From Luteimonas galliterrae (lineage in GTDB: Bacteria > Pseudomonadota > Gammaproteobacteria > Xanthomonadales > Xanthomonadaceae): 64,000 nt of DNA. Both the position numbers and the translations under genes were made by a program. Positions 54,734 to 62,722 of the stretch are shown in pieces; within the stretch, counting starts at the first letter, position 1; the number at the start of each line of letters is the position of its first letter. Below the pieces are notes generated by a model. It was given only the letters and a program-made list of their open reading frames with translations. It did no database searches and had not been told where the DNA came from. Where the stretch lies: assembly GCF_023374055.1 (NCBI RefSeq), contig NZ_JAMBEP010000001.1, positions 1,054,001 through 1,118,000 of the forward strand. The letters are read 5' to 3'.

Positions 54734-56539
54734 TTATTTGTTGTCGACCTGCAATACGGCCAAAAACGCTTCCTGCGGGATTTCCACGCGTCCCACCTGC
54801 TTCATCCGCTTCTTGCCTTCCTTCTGTTTCTCCAGCAGCTTCTTCTTGCGGGTGGCGTCGCCGCCGTAGCACTTGGCCAGCACGTTCTTGCGCAGCGCCT
54901 TGACCGTGCTGCGGGCGATGATTTGCGAGCCGATCGCGGCCTGGATGGCCACGTCGAACATCTGCCGCGGGATCAGCTCGCGCATCTTGTCGGTCAGCTC
55001 GCGGCCTCGGCGGTCGGCGTGCTGGCGGTGGGTGATGATGCTCAGCGCGTCGACCTTGTCGCCGTTGATCAGCGTGTCCACGCGCACGAACGGGCCGGCA
55101 TCGAAGCGCAGGAAGTGGTAATCCAGGGAAGCGTAGCCGCGCGAGACCGATTTGAGCCGGTCGAAGAAGTCCAACACCACTTCGGCCATCGGCAGCTCGT
55201 AGCTGATCTGCACCTGGCTGCCCAAGTAGTTGATGCCGACCTGGCTGCCGCGCTTCTCCTCGCACAGAGTGATCACGTTGCCGACGTAATCGGGCGGGGT
55301 GAGGATGTTGGCGCGGATGATCGGCTCGCGGATCTCCTCGACCAAGTTCATCTGAGGAAGTTTGGCCGGATTGTCCAGCGGCAGCACCGTGCCGTCGGTC
55401 TTGAGCACTTCGTAGATCACCGTCGGCGCGGTGGTGATCAGGTTGAGGTCGTATTCGCGTTCCAGCCGCTCCTGCACGATTTCCATGTGCAGCATGCCCA
55501 GGAAGCCGCAGCGGAAGCCGAAACCCATCGCCTCGGAGCTTTCCGGTTCGAAGCGCAGCGCGGCGTCGTTGAGGCGCAGCTTTTCCAATGCTTCGCGCAG
55601 CGCGGGATAGTCTTCGGCATCGACCGGGAACAGGCCGGCGAACACGCGCGGCTGCATTTCCTGGAAGCCGGGCAGCGGCTTGGACGCGGGGTCCGAAGCC
55701 AGCGTGAGCGTGTCGCCCACCGGCGCGCCGTGCACATCTTTGATGCTGGCGTGGATCCAGCCCACTTCGCCGGCGCCGAGCTTGGGCAGGTCCTTGCGCT
55801 TGGGCGTGAACACGCCGACCTTGTCGACCAGATGCGTGCGCCCGGTCGACATCACCAGTATCTTGGTGCCGGGTACGATCTCGCCCTGCATCACCCGCAC
55901 CAGCGAGACCACGCCCAGGTAGTTGTCGAACCACGAGTCGATGATCAGCGCCTGCAGCTTGTCGGTATCGCGCGGCTTGGGCGGCGGGATGCGCAGCACG
56001 ATCGCCTCGAGCACGTCGCCGACGTTGAGGCCGGTCTTGGCGCTGATCGCCACCGCGTCCTCGGCGTCGATGCCGATCACCGCTTCGATTTCCTTCTTGA
56101 CCCGGTCGACGTCGGCGGTGGGCAGGTCGATCTTGTTGAGCACCGGCACCACTTCCAGGCCCTGTTCGACCGCGGTGTAGCAGTTGGCGACCGATTGCGC
56201 TTCCACGCCCTGGGCGGCGTCGACCACCAGCAGCGCGCCCTCGCAGGCGGCCAGCGAGCGGCTGACTTCGTAGCTGAAGTCGACGTGGCCGGGGGTGTCG
56301 ATGAAGTTCAGCTGGTACACCTGCCCGTCCTTGGCCGTGTACGGCAGGGAGACGGACTGGGCCTTGATGGTGATGCCGCGCTCGCGCTCGATCGGATTCG
56401 AGTCGAGCACCTGCGCCTCCATCTCGCGGGCCTGGAGCCCGCCGCAGAGTTGGATGATGCGGTCGGCCAACGTCGACTTGCCGTGGTCGACGTGGGCGAT
56501 GATGGAGAAGTTGCGGATATTCCGCATCGAATCGGACAT
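54734..56539 (-). CDS. lepA: Elongation factor 4
   Basis: Ribosome-bound translational GTPase (601 residues) that affects translocation and ribosome assembly. The G domain shows [38 protein letters not shown] and NKIDLP. The family-specific C-terminal domain includes [25 protein letters not shown] and ends [29 protein letters not shown]. Start is the ATG 56539. It follows mucD across a repeat element. Confidence 0.97.
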   Translation of the reverse strand: MSDSMRNIRNFSIIAHVDHGKSTLADRIIQLCGGLQAREMEAQVLDSNPIERERGITIKAQSVSLPYTAKDGQVYQLNFIDTPGHVDFSYEVSRSLAACEGALLVVDAAQGVEAQSVANCYTAVEQGLEVVPVLNKIDLPTADVDRVKKEIEAVIGIDAEDAVAISAKTGLNVGDVLEAIVLRIPPPKPRDTDKLQALIIDSWFDNYLGVVSLVRVMQGEIVPGTKILVMSTGRTHLVDKVGVFTPKRKDLPKLGAGEVGWIHASIKDVHGAPVGDTLTLASDPASKPLPGFQEMQPRVFAGLFPVDAEDYPALREALEKLRLNDAALRFEPESSEAMGFGFRCGFLGMLHMEIVQERLEREYDLNLITTAPTVIYEVLKTDGTVLPLDNPAKLPQMNLVEEIREPIIRANILTPPDYVGNVITLCEEKRGSQVGINYLGSQVQISYELPMAEVVLDFFDRLKSVSRGYASLDYHFLRFDAGPFVRVDTLINGDKVDALSIITHRQHADRRGRELTDKMRELIPRQMFDVAIQAAIGSQIIARSTVKALRKNVLAKCYGGDATRKKKLLEKQKEGKKRMKQVGRVEIPQEAFLAVLQVDNK

Positions 56540-56605
56540 GGGGCGCGGGTACGGCCGACATCGCGGCCCTTCTGAGACAACGCGCCATTATCGCACGAGC
56601 CCGGC

Positions 56606-56765
56606 TCCTTCCCTCTCCCTTTTGCGGGAGAGGGACAGGCCCGAAGGGCCAGGGAGAGGGTCCGGCTTTTCGCGAGAAACCAACCGCAAAGAGCAAAGGC
56701 ATGCTTCGCTCCGCTCGCGCCCCCTCTCCTGCCCTTCGGGCATCCTCCCCCGCAGGGGGAGGAAA
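56606..56765. repeat. Palindromic element, family D-like copy 3
   Basis: Imperfect inverted repeat CTCCTTCCCTCTCCCTTTTG at the left and CCCCCGCAGGGGGAGGAAAA at the right, with internal GGGAGAGGG/CCCCTCTCC pairings and a large centre. Related to the elements at 21152 and 54523 but diverged. It lies between mucD and lepA. Confidence 0.6.
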
Positions 56766-56770
56766 AAGCA

Positions 56771-58303
56771 TCAGCCCTCGTCGCTTTCGTCGTCGCCACT
56801 TGCCCGCGGCGTCACCGCCACGAACTGGGTCGACTGCCCGCGCCGCACCAGCAGCATCACGGTCTGGCCCTGTTTGACATCGCGCAGCTGCTGATTGAGT
56901 GCGGCCGCGCTGGAGACGTCGCTGCGGCCGACCTGCAGGATCACGTCGCCGGGCCGCAAGCCGGCGCTGCGCGCCGCCAACCCTTCGATACGGGCGATAC
57001 CGACGCCTTCGCCAGGCTTCAGCCCGAGCTGCCGGCGGTCGTCCGCGTCCAGGTCCTGGCCGACGATGCCCAGCGGGTTGGACGACGGCGCCGAAGACGG
57101 CGACCGCGGTGTCGAACCCGGTGTGCCGGCTGTCGGCGTGTCGCTCAATTCGGTCAGCGTGACCGGGATCTCGATGGTCCGGCCTTCGCGATAGACGCTC
57201 AGGCGCACCTTGGTACCTGGCGCCATCGCACCGATCAGCGGCGGCAGATCGCTGGCGTCGTTGATGCTGGTGCCGTTGATGGCACGGATCACGTCACCCC
57301 GCTGGATACCCGCCTTTTCGGCAGCGCTGCCCGGCGGCAGATCGTTGACCAGCGCACCGCGCGAATCGGGGAGACTGAAGCCTTTGACCGCATCCTGGTC
57401 GACAGGCCCGATCAGCACGCCGAGTTGGCCGCGGCTCACGCGGCCGGTCGTTTTGAGCTGCTGCACCGCGTTCATCGCGATGTCGATCGGGATCGCGAAG
57501 CTCACGCCCATGTAGCCGCCGGAATTGCTGAAGATCTGCGAATTGATGCCGACCACTTCGCCGCGCGTGTTGAGCAGCGGGCCGCCCGAATTGCCGCGGT
57601 TGATCGCCACGTCGGTCTGGATGAAGGGGACGTACTGCTGGTTGGCGTAAGGATTGGAACGCCCGACCGCGCTGACCACGCCGGCGGTGACCGAGTGGTC
57701 CAGGCCGAACGGCGAACCGATGGCCACCACCCACTGGCCCGGCTTGAGCTGGTTGGAATCGCCGGTGCGCAAGAACGGCAAGCTGCCGCCGGAGATCTTG
57801 AGCAGCGCCACGTCGGATTTTTCGTCGCTGCCGACCACTTTGGCGGTGAACTCGCGGCGGTCGGACAGCTTGACCTTGACCTCGTCGGAGCCTTCGACCA
57901 CGTGATGGTTGGTGAGCACGTAGCCATCGGCGGAAATGATGAAGCCGGTGCCCATCGACACGCCGCCGCCGCGCGGGCCGGGGCTGGGCATGCCCGGCAT
58001 GCCGGGGCCGAAGAAGCGACGGAAGATTTCCGGGATGTCCTCGTCGTCCGGCATCTGCTGCATGGCTGTGCGGCGCGGCTTCACATCGGCTTCGATGTTG
58101 ACCACGGCCGGACCGACCCGCTCGACCAGCTGGGTGAAATCGGGCAACCCGCCGACCAGCTGCGGCGCGGGCGCCTGCGGCGATGCGGCCGGCGTGACCG
58201 CACCGGATTGCTGCGCGGTGGCATCGGGCAAGGCGACGACCACGGCGGTGGCGATGGCGGCACCCAGGGACATGGCGGCGAAGGGACGTAACGAACGGAT
58301 CAT
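56771..58303 (-). CDS. mucD: Periplasmic Do-like serine protease with two PDZ domains (MucD/DegP type)
   Basis: A 510-residue exported protease of envelope quality control. The signal peptide (SLRPFAAMSLGAAIATAVVVALP) is followed by the trypsin-like domain with catalytic His in TNHHVVEGS (about residue 133), Asp in KSDVALLKI (about 164) and Ser in NRGNSGGPLLN (about 238). Two PDZ domains follow (about 290 to 380 and 420 to 500) with GIQRGDVIRAINGT and LRPGDVILQVGRSDV. Its place after rpoE and rseA matches the algU/mucD arrangement. A GAGG lies 11 bases before the ATG. Confidence 0.93.
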   Translation of the reverse strand: MIRSLRPFAAMSLGAAIATAVVVALPDATAQQSGAVTPAASPQAPAPQLVGGLPDFTQLVERVGPAVVNIEADVKPRRTAMQQMPDDEDIPEIFRRFFGPGMPGMPSPGPRGGGVSMGTGFIISADGYVLTNHHVVEGSDEVKVKLSDRREFTAKVVGSDEKSDVALLKISGGSLPFLRTGDSNQLKPGQWVVAIGSPFGLDHSVTAGVVSAVGRSNPYANQQYVPFIQTDVAINRGNSGGPLLNTRGEVVGINSQIFSNSGGYMGVSFAIPIDIAMNAVQQLKTTGRVSRGQLGVLIGPVDQDAVKGFSLPDSRGALVNDLPPGSAAEKAGIQRGDVIRAINGTSINDASDLPPLIGAMAPGTKVRLSVYREGRTIEIPVTLTELSDTPTAGTPGSTPRSPSSAPSSNPLGIVGQDLDADDRRQLGLKPGEGVGIARIEGLAARSAGLRPGDVILQVGRSDVSSAAALNQQLRDVKQGQTVMLLVRRGQSTQFVAVTPRASGDDESDEG

Positions 58304-58343
58304 CGGGGACTCATCCTCGACAAGTGTTGAAGGAAGTGGCGAC

Positions 58344-58374
58344 TTGGAGCGACAAAAGCGGGAAACGTTCCCGC
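58344..58374 (-). promoter_or_regulatory. Composite hairpin terminator and sigma-E-like promoter
   Basis: Immediately after the rseA stop, the minus strand reads stem GCGGGAA, loop CGT, stem TTCCCGC, then TTTT, a short rho-independent terminator form. The same DNA gives GGAACGT, 16 bases, TCCAA, which fits the sigma-E GGAACTT-N16-TCnnA pattern with one -35 mismatch. Both readings lie before mucD. Confidence 0.45.
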
Positions 58375-59295
58375 TCAGCGTTGCGGCGTTTCCTGCAGGC
58401 TCGCATCGGACCCGCTGTCCGCGGGCGGCGAGGAAGCGGGCAAGCGCGGCTGGAACGGGTAGTACGCGTTGGTCGTGCCGTAATCGACGCTGAGCGCGCC
58501 GGAAGAGAACTGCGGCAGGGTCGCGCTAGGCCAAGGCCGGCTCGGTGCGATCGGCTGCGATGCGAAAGGATCGCTGGAAGCTATAGCCGAAGCTGCAGCC
58601 GGATGGAAGGTGATGGATGGCTGGCTCGCCGCATCCGCCGCCGTATTCGATGCCGCCACTGCGACCGGCAAATTCTCGCGCGCCGACGCGCGCAAGGCCG
58701 CACGCTGCGCCTGCGATCGCGAAGAAGAAACGCGCCGGTTGGCCGCGCGCCGCGGCACTTCGGCCACCGCCACCGCGGTGGCGGCGAGCGCGCCGGCCGC
58801 ATTCGGGTCGGCCGCATTCGGATCGGCGGCGGGCGGCGCAGCGGGAGTGGCCGGCACCGATGCGGGCGACGGCTCGGAGGAAGCGGCGACGATCTGCGCG
58901 GGCTGGGCGCCGTCCGGCAACGCCTCCGCCGGCGGTTGCTGGCGGGTCATGAAGAAAGCGAGCAAGGCGACCGATGCGGCCAACGCGCCGCCGCCCCAAC
59001 GCGTCCAGCGCTGCGACTGCGCGGCCGGCTTGAGCGGCGGCGCGGGTTCGGCGGCCACCCGCGCGGCCACGCGTTGCGAGAAATCCGCGGGCAACGGCGC
59101 CACCGCGCGGCCGCGCAGCGTCTCGCCGGCCAGCTGCCAGCGCTCCCAGCACCCGCCCAGCTCGGTGTCGTGCTGCATGCGGCGCAACAGGAATCGGGCC
59201 TCGTCGGGCGGCAATGCGCCGTCCATCAGCGCCGAAAGCTGGAGCCGATAGTGGATTTCGATCTTGTCGTCGCCGTTGCGATGGTCTTGGGTCAT
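58375..59295 (-). CDS. rseA: Anti-sigma-E factor, RseA/MucA-like
   Basis: A 306-residue membrane anti-sigma factor expected to sequester RpoE until envelope stress triggers its proteolysis. The N-terminal cytoplasmic domain (IHYRLQLSALMDGALPPDEARFLLRRMQHD to about residue 100) fits RseA_N. One transmembrane helix (GGGALAASVALLAFFMT, about 102 to 118) precedes a long Ala/Pro/Ser-rich periplasmic part, longer than E. coli RseA. The start overlaps the rpoE stop (ATGA). No rseB follows. Confidence 0.85.
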   Translation of the reverse strand: MTQDHRNGDDKIEIHYRLQLSALMDGALPPDEARFLLRRMQHDTELGGCWERWQLAGETLRGRAVAPLPADFSQRVAARVAAEPAPPLKPAAQSQRWTRWGGGALAASVALLAFFMTRQQPPAEALPDGAQPAQIVAASSEPSPASVPATPAAPPAADPNAADPNAAGALAATAVAVAEVPRRAANRRVSSSRSQAQRAALRASARENLPVAVAASNTAADAASQPSITFHPAAASAIASSDPFASQPIAPSRPWPSATLPQFSSGALSVDYGTTNAYYPFQPRLPASSPPADSGSDASLQETPQR

Positions 59296-59909
59296 GTGCG
59301 GGCACGCTCACGGGGTTCGTTGTCGAGCAGGGGCTGCAATTCGGTGTCGATGGCTTCGCGCGCCCGGAAGATGCGCGAACGCACGGTACCGATAGGGCAA
59401 TCCATCTTCTGCGCGATCTCTTCGTAACTCAGGCCGTCCACCTCGCGCAGGGTGATGGCGGTGCGCAATTCTTCCGGCAATCCATCGACCACGCGCATCA
59501 CCGTTCGTTCAATTTCCTGGCGCATCAGTTCGCGCTCGGGCGTATCGGTGTCGCGCAGGCGGATGCCGGATTCGAACTGCTCCGCGTCCGCCGCGTCGAT
59601 ATCGTCGGTCGGCGGGCGCCGGTTGTGCGAAACGAGATGGTTCTTGGCGGTGTTCACGGCGATACGGTGCAACCAGGTATAGAACTGCGCGTCGCCACGG
59701 AAGTTCGCGATCGCCCGGTAGGCGCGCAGGAAGGTTTCCTGCGCCACGTCCTGGCACTCGCTCCAGTCGGAGATGTAGCGCCCGATCAGGGCTGCGATCC
59801 GATGCTGGTACTTGCGCACCAGCAAATCGAAAGCCGCACTGTCGCCGCGCTGCACGCGCCTGACCAGCTCGTGGTCCAACAACTCCTGCGATGAATCCTT
59901 ATCGGCCAT
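59292..59909 (-). CDS. rpoE: RNA polymerase sigma-E factor
   Basis: Extracytoplasmic-stress sigma factor (205 residues). Region 2 shows FDLLVRKYQHRIAALIGRYI, DVAQETFLRAYRAIANFRGDAQFYTWLHRIAVNTAKNHL (compact ECF pattern) and region 4 shows LPEELRTAITLREVDGLSYEEIAQKM followed by PIGTVRSRIFRAREAI. It matches RpoE/AlgU. GGAG lies about ten bases upstream of the ATG. A GGAACTT-N16-TCATA promoter about 40 bases upstream implies autoregulation; rseA follows with a four-base overlap. Confidence 0.96.
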   Translation of the reverse strand: MADKDSSQELLDHELVRRVQRGDSAAFDLLVRKYQHRIAALIGRYISDWSECQDVAQETFLRAYRAIANFRGDAQFYTWLHRIAVNTAKNHLVSHNRRPPTDDIDAADAEQFESGIRLRDTDTPERELMRQEIERTVMRVVDGLPEELRTAITLREVDGLSYEEIAQKMDCPIGTVRSRIFRAREAIDTELQPLLDNEPRERART

Positions 59910-59949
59910 CGGGCCGGCGCTCCTTTCGCCCGGCTCGGTGGCTGGGCGG

Positions 59950-59977
59950 TATGACCTTTGGCATGGGAGAAAGTTCC
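59950..59977 (-). promoter_or_regulatory. Sigma-E-type promoter of rpoE
   Basis: On the minus strand, GGAACTT (59977 to 59971), a 16-base spacer and TCATA (59954 to 59950). The -35 is an exact sigma-E consensus and the -10 fits TCnnA. Transcription would begin about 35 bases before the rpoE ATG, as expected for an autoregulated gene. Confidence 0.7.
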
Positions 59978-59985
59978 AGCAGGGG

Positions 59986-60102
59986 TGGGGGATCGGGAAG
60001 CGGGAATGGGCCGGCGAAGAAATCCGGGCGCGATTTCCGGCCCGCCAATGGCTCTAAATGGCGTCAAAAAAGCCTTTTTCCATTCCCTGCCGCCGATTCC
60101 CC
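59986..60102. repeat. Imperfect palindrome, family H
   Basis: Arms GGGGGATCGGGAAGCGGGAA and TTCCCTGCCGCCGATTCCCC-like counterpart (60083 to 60102), with inner GGGCGCGATTTCCGGCCC-type pairings. It lies between the divergent rpoE and fatty acid oxidation genes, upstream of the rpoE promoter. Confidence 0.55.
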
Positions 60103-60181
60103 ATGCCCGTCGCTTGTTGACGCCATCGGAACATCCTCTGGATGATAACGGTTCCATACCCGACTGAATGGCAGATTCCAC

Positions 60182-62236
60182 ATGATCGAAGGCCTGGACG
60201 GACTGCGCTTCAGCCACTGGCAAGCCGAGGCCCGCCCCGATGGCGTGGTGGTGCTGTCGTTCGACCGCGCCGGCGAGTCGGTGAACACCTTCGCACAGGA
60301 CGTGCTGATCGAGCTCGACGCCTTCCTGGAGCGGATTGCGCTGGACCCGCCCAAAGGCCTGGTGATCCGTTCGGCCAAGGCCAAGGGCTTCATCGCCGGC
60401 GCCGACATCCGCGAGTTCCAGGAATTCGACGAGAAAGGCACGATCGGCGACTCGATCCGCCGCGGCCAGCAGGCATTCCAGCGCCTGGCCGAGCTGCCCT
60501 GCCCTACGGTCGCGGCGATCCACGGCTTCTGCATGGGCGGCGGCACCGAGATTTCGCTCGCCTGCCGCTATCGCGTGGCCAGCAACGATCCATCCACCCG
60601 CATCGGCCTGCCGGAAGTGAAGCTGGGCATCTACCCCGGCTGGGGCGGCAGCGTGCGGCTGCCGCGACTGGTCGGCGCGCCGGCCGCGATGGACATGATG
60701 CTGACCGGGCGCACACTGTCGGCTTCGGCGGCGAAGGCGATCGGACTGGTCGACAAGGTCGTCGATGCGGCGACACTGGTGGATGCCGCAGCCGAGCTCG
60801 CGCTGCGCGGCACGCAGCGTCCGTTCAAGCAGCGCTTCCTGGGCTGGATCACCAATACCTGGCCGGTGCGGCAGATCCTCGCGCCGATGCTGGTCAAGCA
60901 GGTCGCGCGCAAGGCACGCAAGGAGCACTACCCCGCGCCGTATTCGTTGATCGAAACCTGGCGGCGCAGCGGCGGCGGCATCCAGGCGCGGCTGGCGGCG
61001 GAACGCAAATCGGTGGTCAAGCTCGCGGGCACGCCGACCGCGCGCAACCTGACCCGGGTGTTCTTCCTGCAGGAAAGATTGAAAGGCCTCGGCGGGAAAG
61101 AATCCGGCATCCGCACCGTGCACGTCGTCGGCGCCGGCGTGATGGGCGGCGACATCGCCGCATGGTCCGCTTACAAAGGTTTCGAGGTGACGCTGCAGGA
61201 TCGCGAGCAGCGCTTCATCGACGGCGCGATGGCGCGCGCGCAGGAACTGTTCGCCAAGAAAGTGAAGGACGACGCCAAGCGCCCGGAAGTCGCCGCGCGA
61301 TTGAAATCCGACTTGAACGGCGACGGCGTGCCGGATGCGGATCTGGTGATCGAAGCCATCATCGAACAGGCCGAGGCCAAGCGCGACCTGTACGCGACGC
61401 TGGAACCGCGGATGAAGGCCGATGCGCTGCTGACCACCAATACCTCATCGATCCCGCTGGACGAACTGCGCGAGCACATCCAGCGCCCGGCGCAGTTCGC
61501 CGGCCTGCACTATTTCAATCCGGTGGCGATGATGCCGCTGGTGGAAATCATCCACCACGACCGGGTCGCGCCGGAAACCGGCAAGCGCCTGGCCGCGTTC
61601 TGCAAGGCCATCGACAAATTGCCGGTGCCTGTCGCAGGCACGCCCGGCTTCCTGGTCAACCGCGTGCTGTTCCCGTACATGCTGGAAGCGGCGACGGCGT
61701 ATTCCGAAGGCATTCCCGGCGCGGCGATCGACAAGGCCGCGGTGAAATTCGGCATGCCGATGGGACCGATCGAGCTCATCGATACGGTTGGCCTGGATGT
61801 GGCTTCCGGCGTCGGCCAGGAACTTGCGCCTTTTCTCGGCCTGGCGATTCCTGCCGCGTTGGCCACGCCGCCCGAGCAAGGCAAGCGCGGCAAGAAAGAC
61901 GGCCAGGGCCTGTATTCGTGGGAGAACGGCAAACCGAAGAAGCCCGAGTTGCCGAAAGACTACAAGGCGCCCGAAGACTTGGAAGATCGCCTGATCCTGC
62001 CGCTGCTCAACGAAGCCGTCGCCGCACTGCACGATGGCGTGGTCGAAGACAAGGACCTGCTCGATGCGGGCGTGATCTTCGGCACCGGCTTCGCGCCGTT
62101 CCGCGGCGGCCCGATCCAGTACATCCGCGAAACCGGCCCGGATGCGCTGCTGGCCAAGCTGCAAGCGCTGCAGGGCAAGTACGGCGACCGCTTCGCGCCG
62201 CGGCCTGGCTGGGATTCGGCGGCGTTGCGCGCCTAG
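60182..62236 (+). CDS. Enoyl-CoA hydratase/3-hydroxyacyl-CoA dehydrogenase (FadB/FadJ-like)
   Basis: Bifunctional beta-oxidation enzyme (684 residues). The N-terminal crotonase domain (about 1 to 200) has the oxyanion and catalytic features GADIREFQEF, GFCMGGGTEISLACRYRVAS and GLPEVKLGIYPGWGGSVRLPRL with its Glu. The dehydrogenase domain (about 310 to 500) has VHVVGAGVMGGDIAAWSAYKG and TNTSSIPLDEL, and LHYFNPVAMMPLVEIIHH near the catalytic His. C-terminal helical domains (GTPGFLVNRVLFPYMLEAA, MGPIELIDTVGLDVASGV) follow. It resembles FadJ more than the FadB of the FadAB complex, and no thiolase is adjacent. No strong ribosome-binding site is seen. Confidence 0.93.
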   Translation: MIEGLDGLRFSHWQAEARPDGVVVLSFDRAGESVNTFAQDVLIELDAFLERIALDPPKGLVIRSAKAKGFIAGADIREFQEFDEKGTIGDSIRRGQQAFQRLAELPCPTVAAIHGFCMGGGTEISLACRYRVASNDPSTRIGLPEVKLGIYPGWGGSVRLPRLVGAPAAMDMMLTGRTLSASAAKAIGLVDKVVDAATLVDAAAELALRGTQRPFKQRFLGWITNTWPVRQILAPMLVKQVARKARKEHYPAPYSLIETWRRSGGGIQARLAAERKSVVKLAGTPTARNLTRVFFLQERLKGLGGKESGIRTVHVVGAGVMGGDIAAWSAYKGFEVTLQDREQRFIDGAMARAQELFAKKVKDDAKRPEVAARLKSDLNGDGVPDADLVIEAIIEQAEAKRDLYATLEPRMKADALLTTNTSSIPLDELREHIQRPAQFAGLHYFNPVAMMPLVEIIHHDRVAPETGKRLAAFCKAIDKLPVPVAGTPGFLVNRVLFPYMLEAATAYSEGIPGAAIDKAAVKFGMPMGPIELIDTVGLDVASGVGQELAPFLGLAIPAALATPPEQGKRGKKDGQGLYSWENGKPKKPELPKDYKAPEDLEDRLILPLLNEAVAALHDGVVEDKDLLDAGVIFGTGFAPFRGGPIQYIRETGPDALLAKLQALQGKYGDRFAPRPGWDSAALRA

Positions 62237-62255
62237 CCGATCGGATCGGAAGACA

Positions 62256-62642
62256 TCAAAGCGCGCCGGCGATATTGAGGCACGCCAACGCCAGCGTCGT
62301 CAGCCACGTGAGATGCGCGCCAGCCACCCGCAACGGATGCGGGCCTTCGGATTTCCACAAGCCGCATGCGTTCGCCGCCCGCGCGGCGACGAGGACCACG
62401 CCGGCCGCGTGCAGGATCCAGGCGCGGCCGCCGCCGATCTCGCAAAGCGCCATGAGCAGCAACGCGACCGGTATGGACTCGGACGCGTTGCCGTGCATCC
62501 GTACGACGCGCCGCATGCGCGGGTCTCCGCCGGCGCCTAGCCCGATGCCGAGCTTGGCGCGATGCGCGGCGACGTTGACGGAGAGCGCCACCAGCCAGAG
62601 ACCGAGCAAGCCGGCGTAAGCGGAAGTGATTTGAACGGACAT
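62256..62642 (-). CDS. MAPEG-family membrane protein
   Basis: A 128-residue protein with four predicted helices and the MAPEG pattern (membrane-associated proteins in eicosanoid and glutathione metabolism): RVVRMHGNASESIPVALLLMALCE and WILHAAGVVLVAARAANACGL. Bacterial members are mostly uncharacterised; glutathione-dependent chemistry is possible. GAGG precedes the ATG. It is encoded convergent with the preceding beta-oxidation gene (19 bases between stops). Confidence 0.88.
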   Translation of the reverse strand: MSVQITSAYAGLLGLWLVALSVNVAAHRAKLGIGLGAGGDPRMRRVVRMHGNASESIPVALLLMALCEIGGGRAWILHAAGVVLVAARAANACGLWKSEGPHPLRVAGAHLTWLTTLALACLNIAGAL

Positions 62643-62722
62643 CGGAACACCTCGCCATCGGCCTTCGCGGCGGCGGCACGCGGGCCGGATCGTCCGGCCC
62701 GCGTGCAACGCCGATCCGGCGG

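Noticed and set aside
54681-56771. A 696-codon minus-strand frame over lepA
   Set aside because: Alternative frame of lepA with no recognisable protein features.
60110-60140. Sigma-70-like promoter (TTGACG then GATAAC) before the beta-oxidation gene
   Set aside because: The spacing of about 21 bases is too long for a credible sigma-70 promoter.
60142-62619. An 825-codon plus-strand frame overlapping the fatty acid oxidation gene
   Set aside because: Arg/Gly/His-rich alternative frame; the 684-residue frame has complete hydratase and dehydrogenase motifs.
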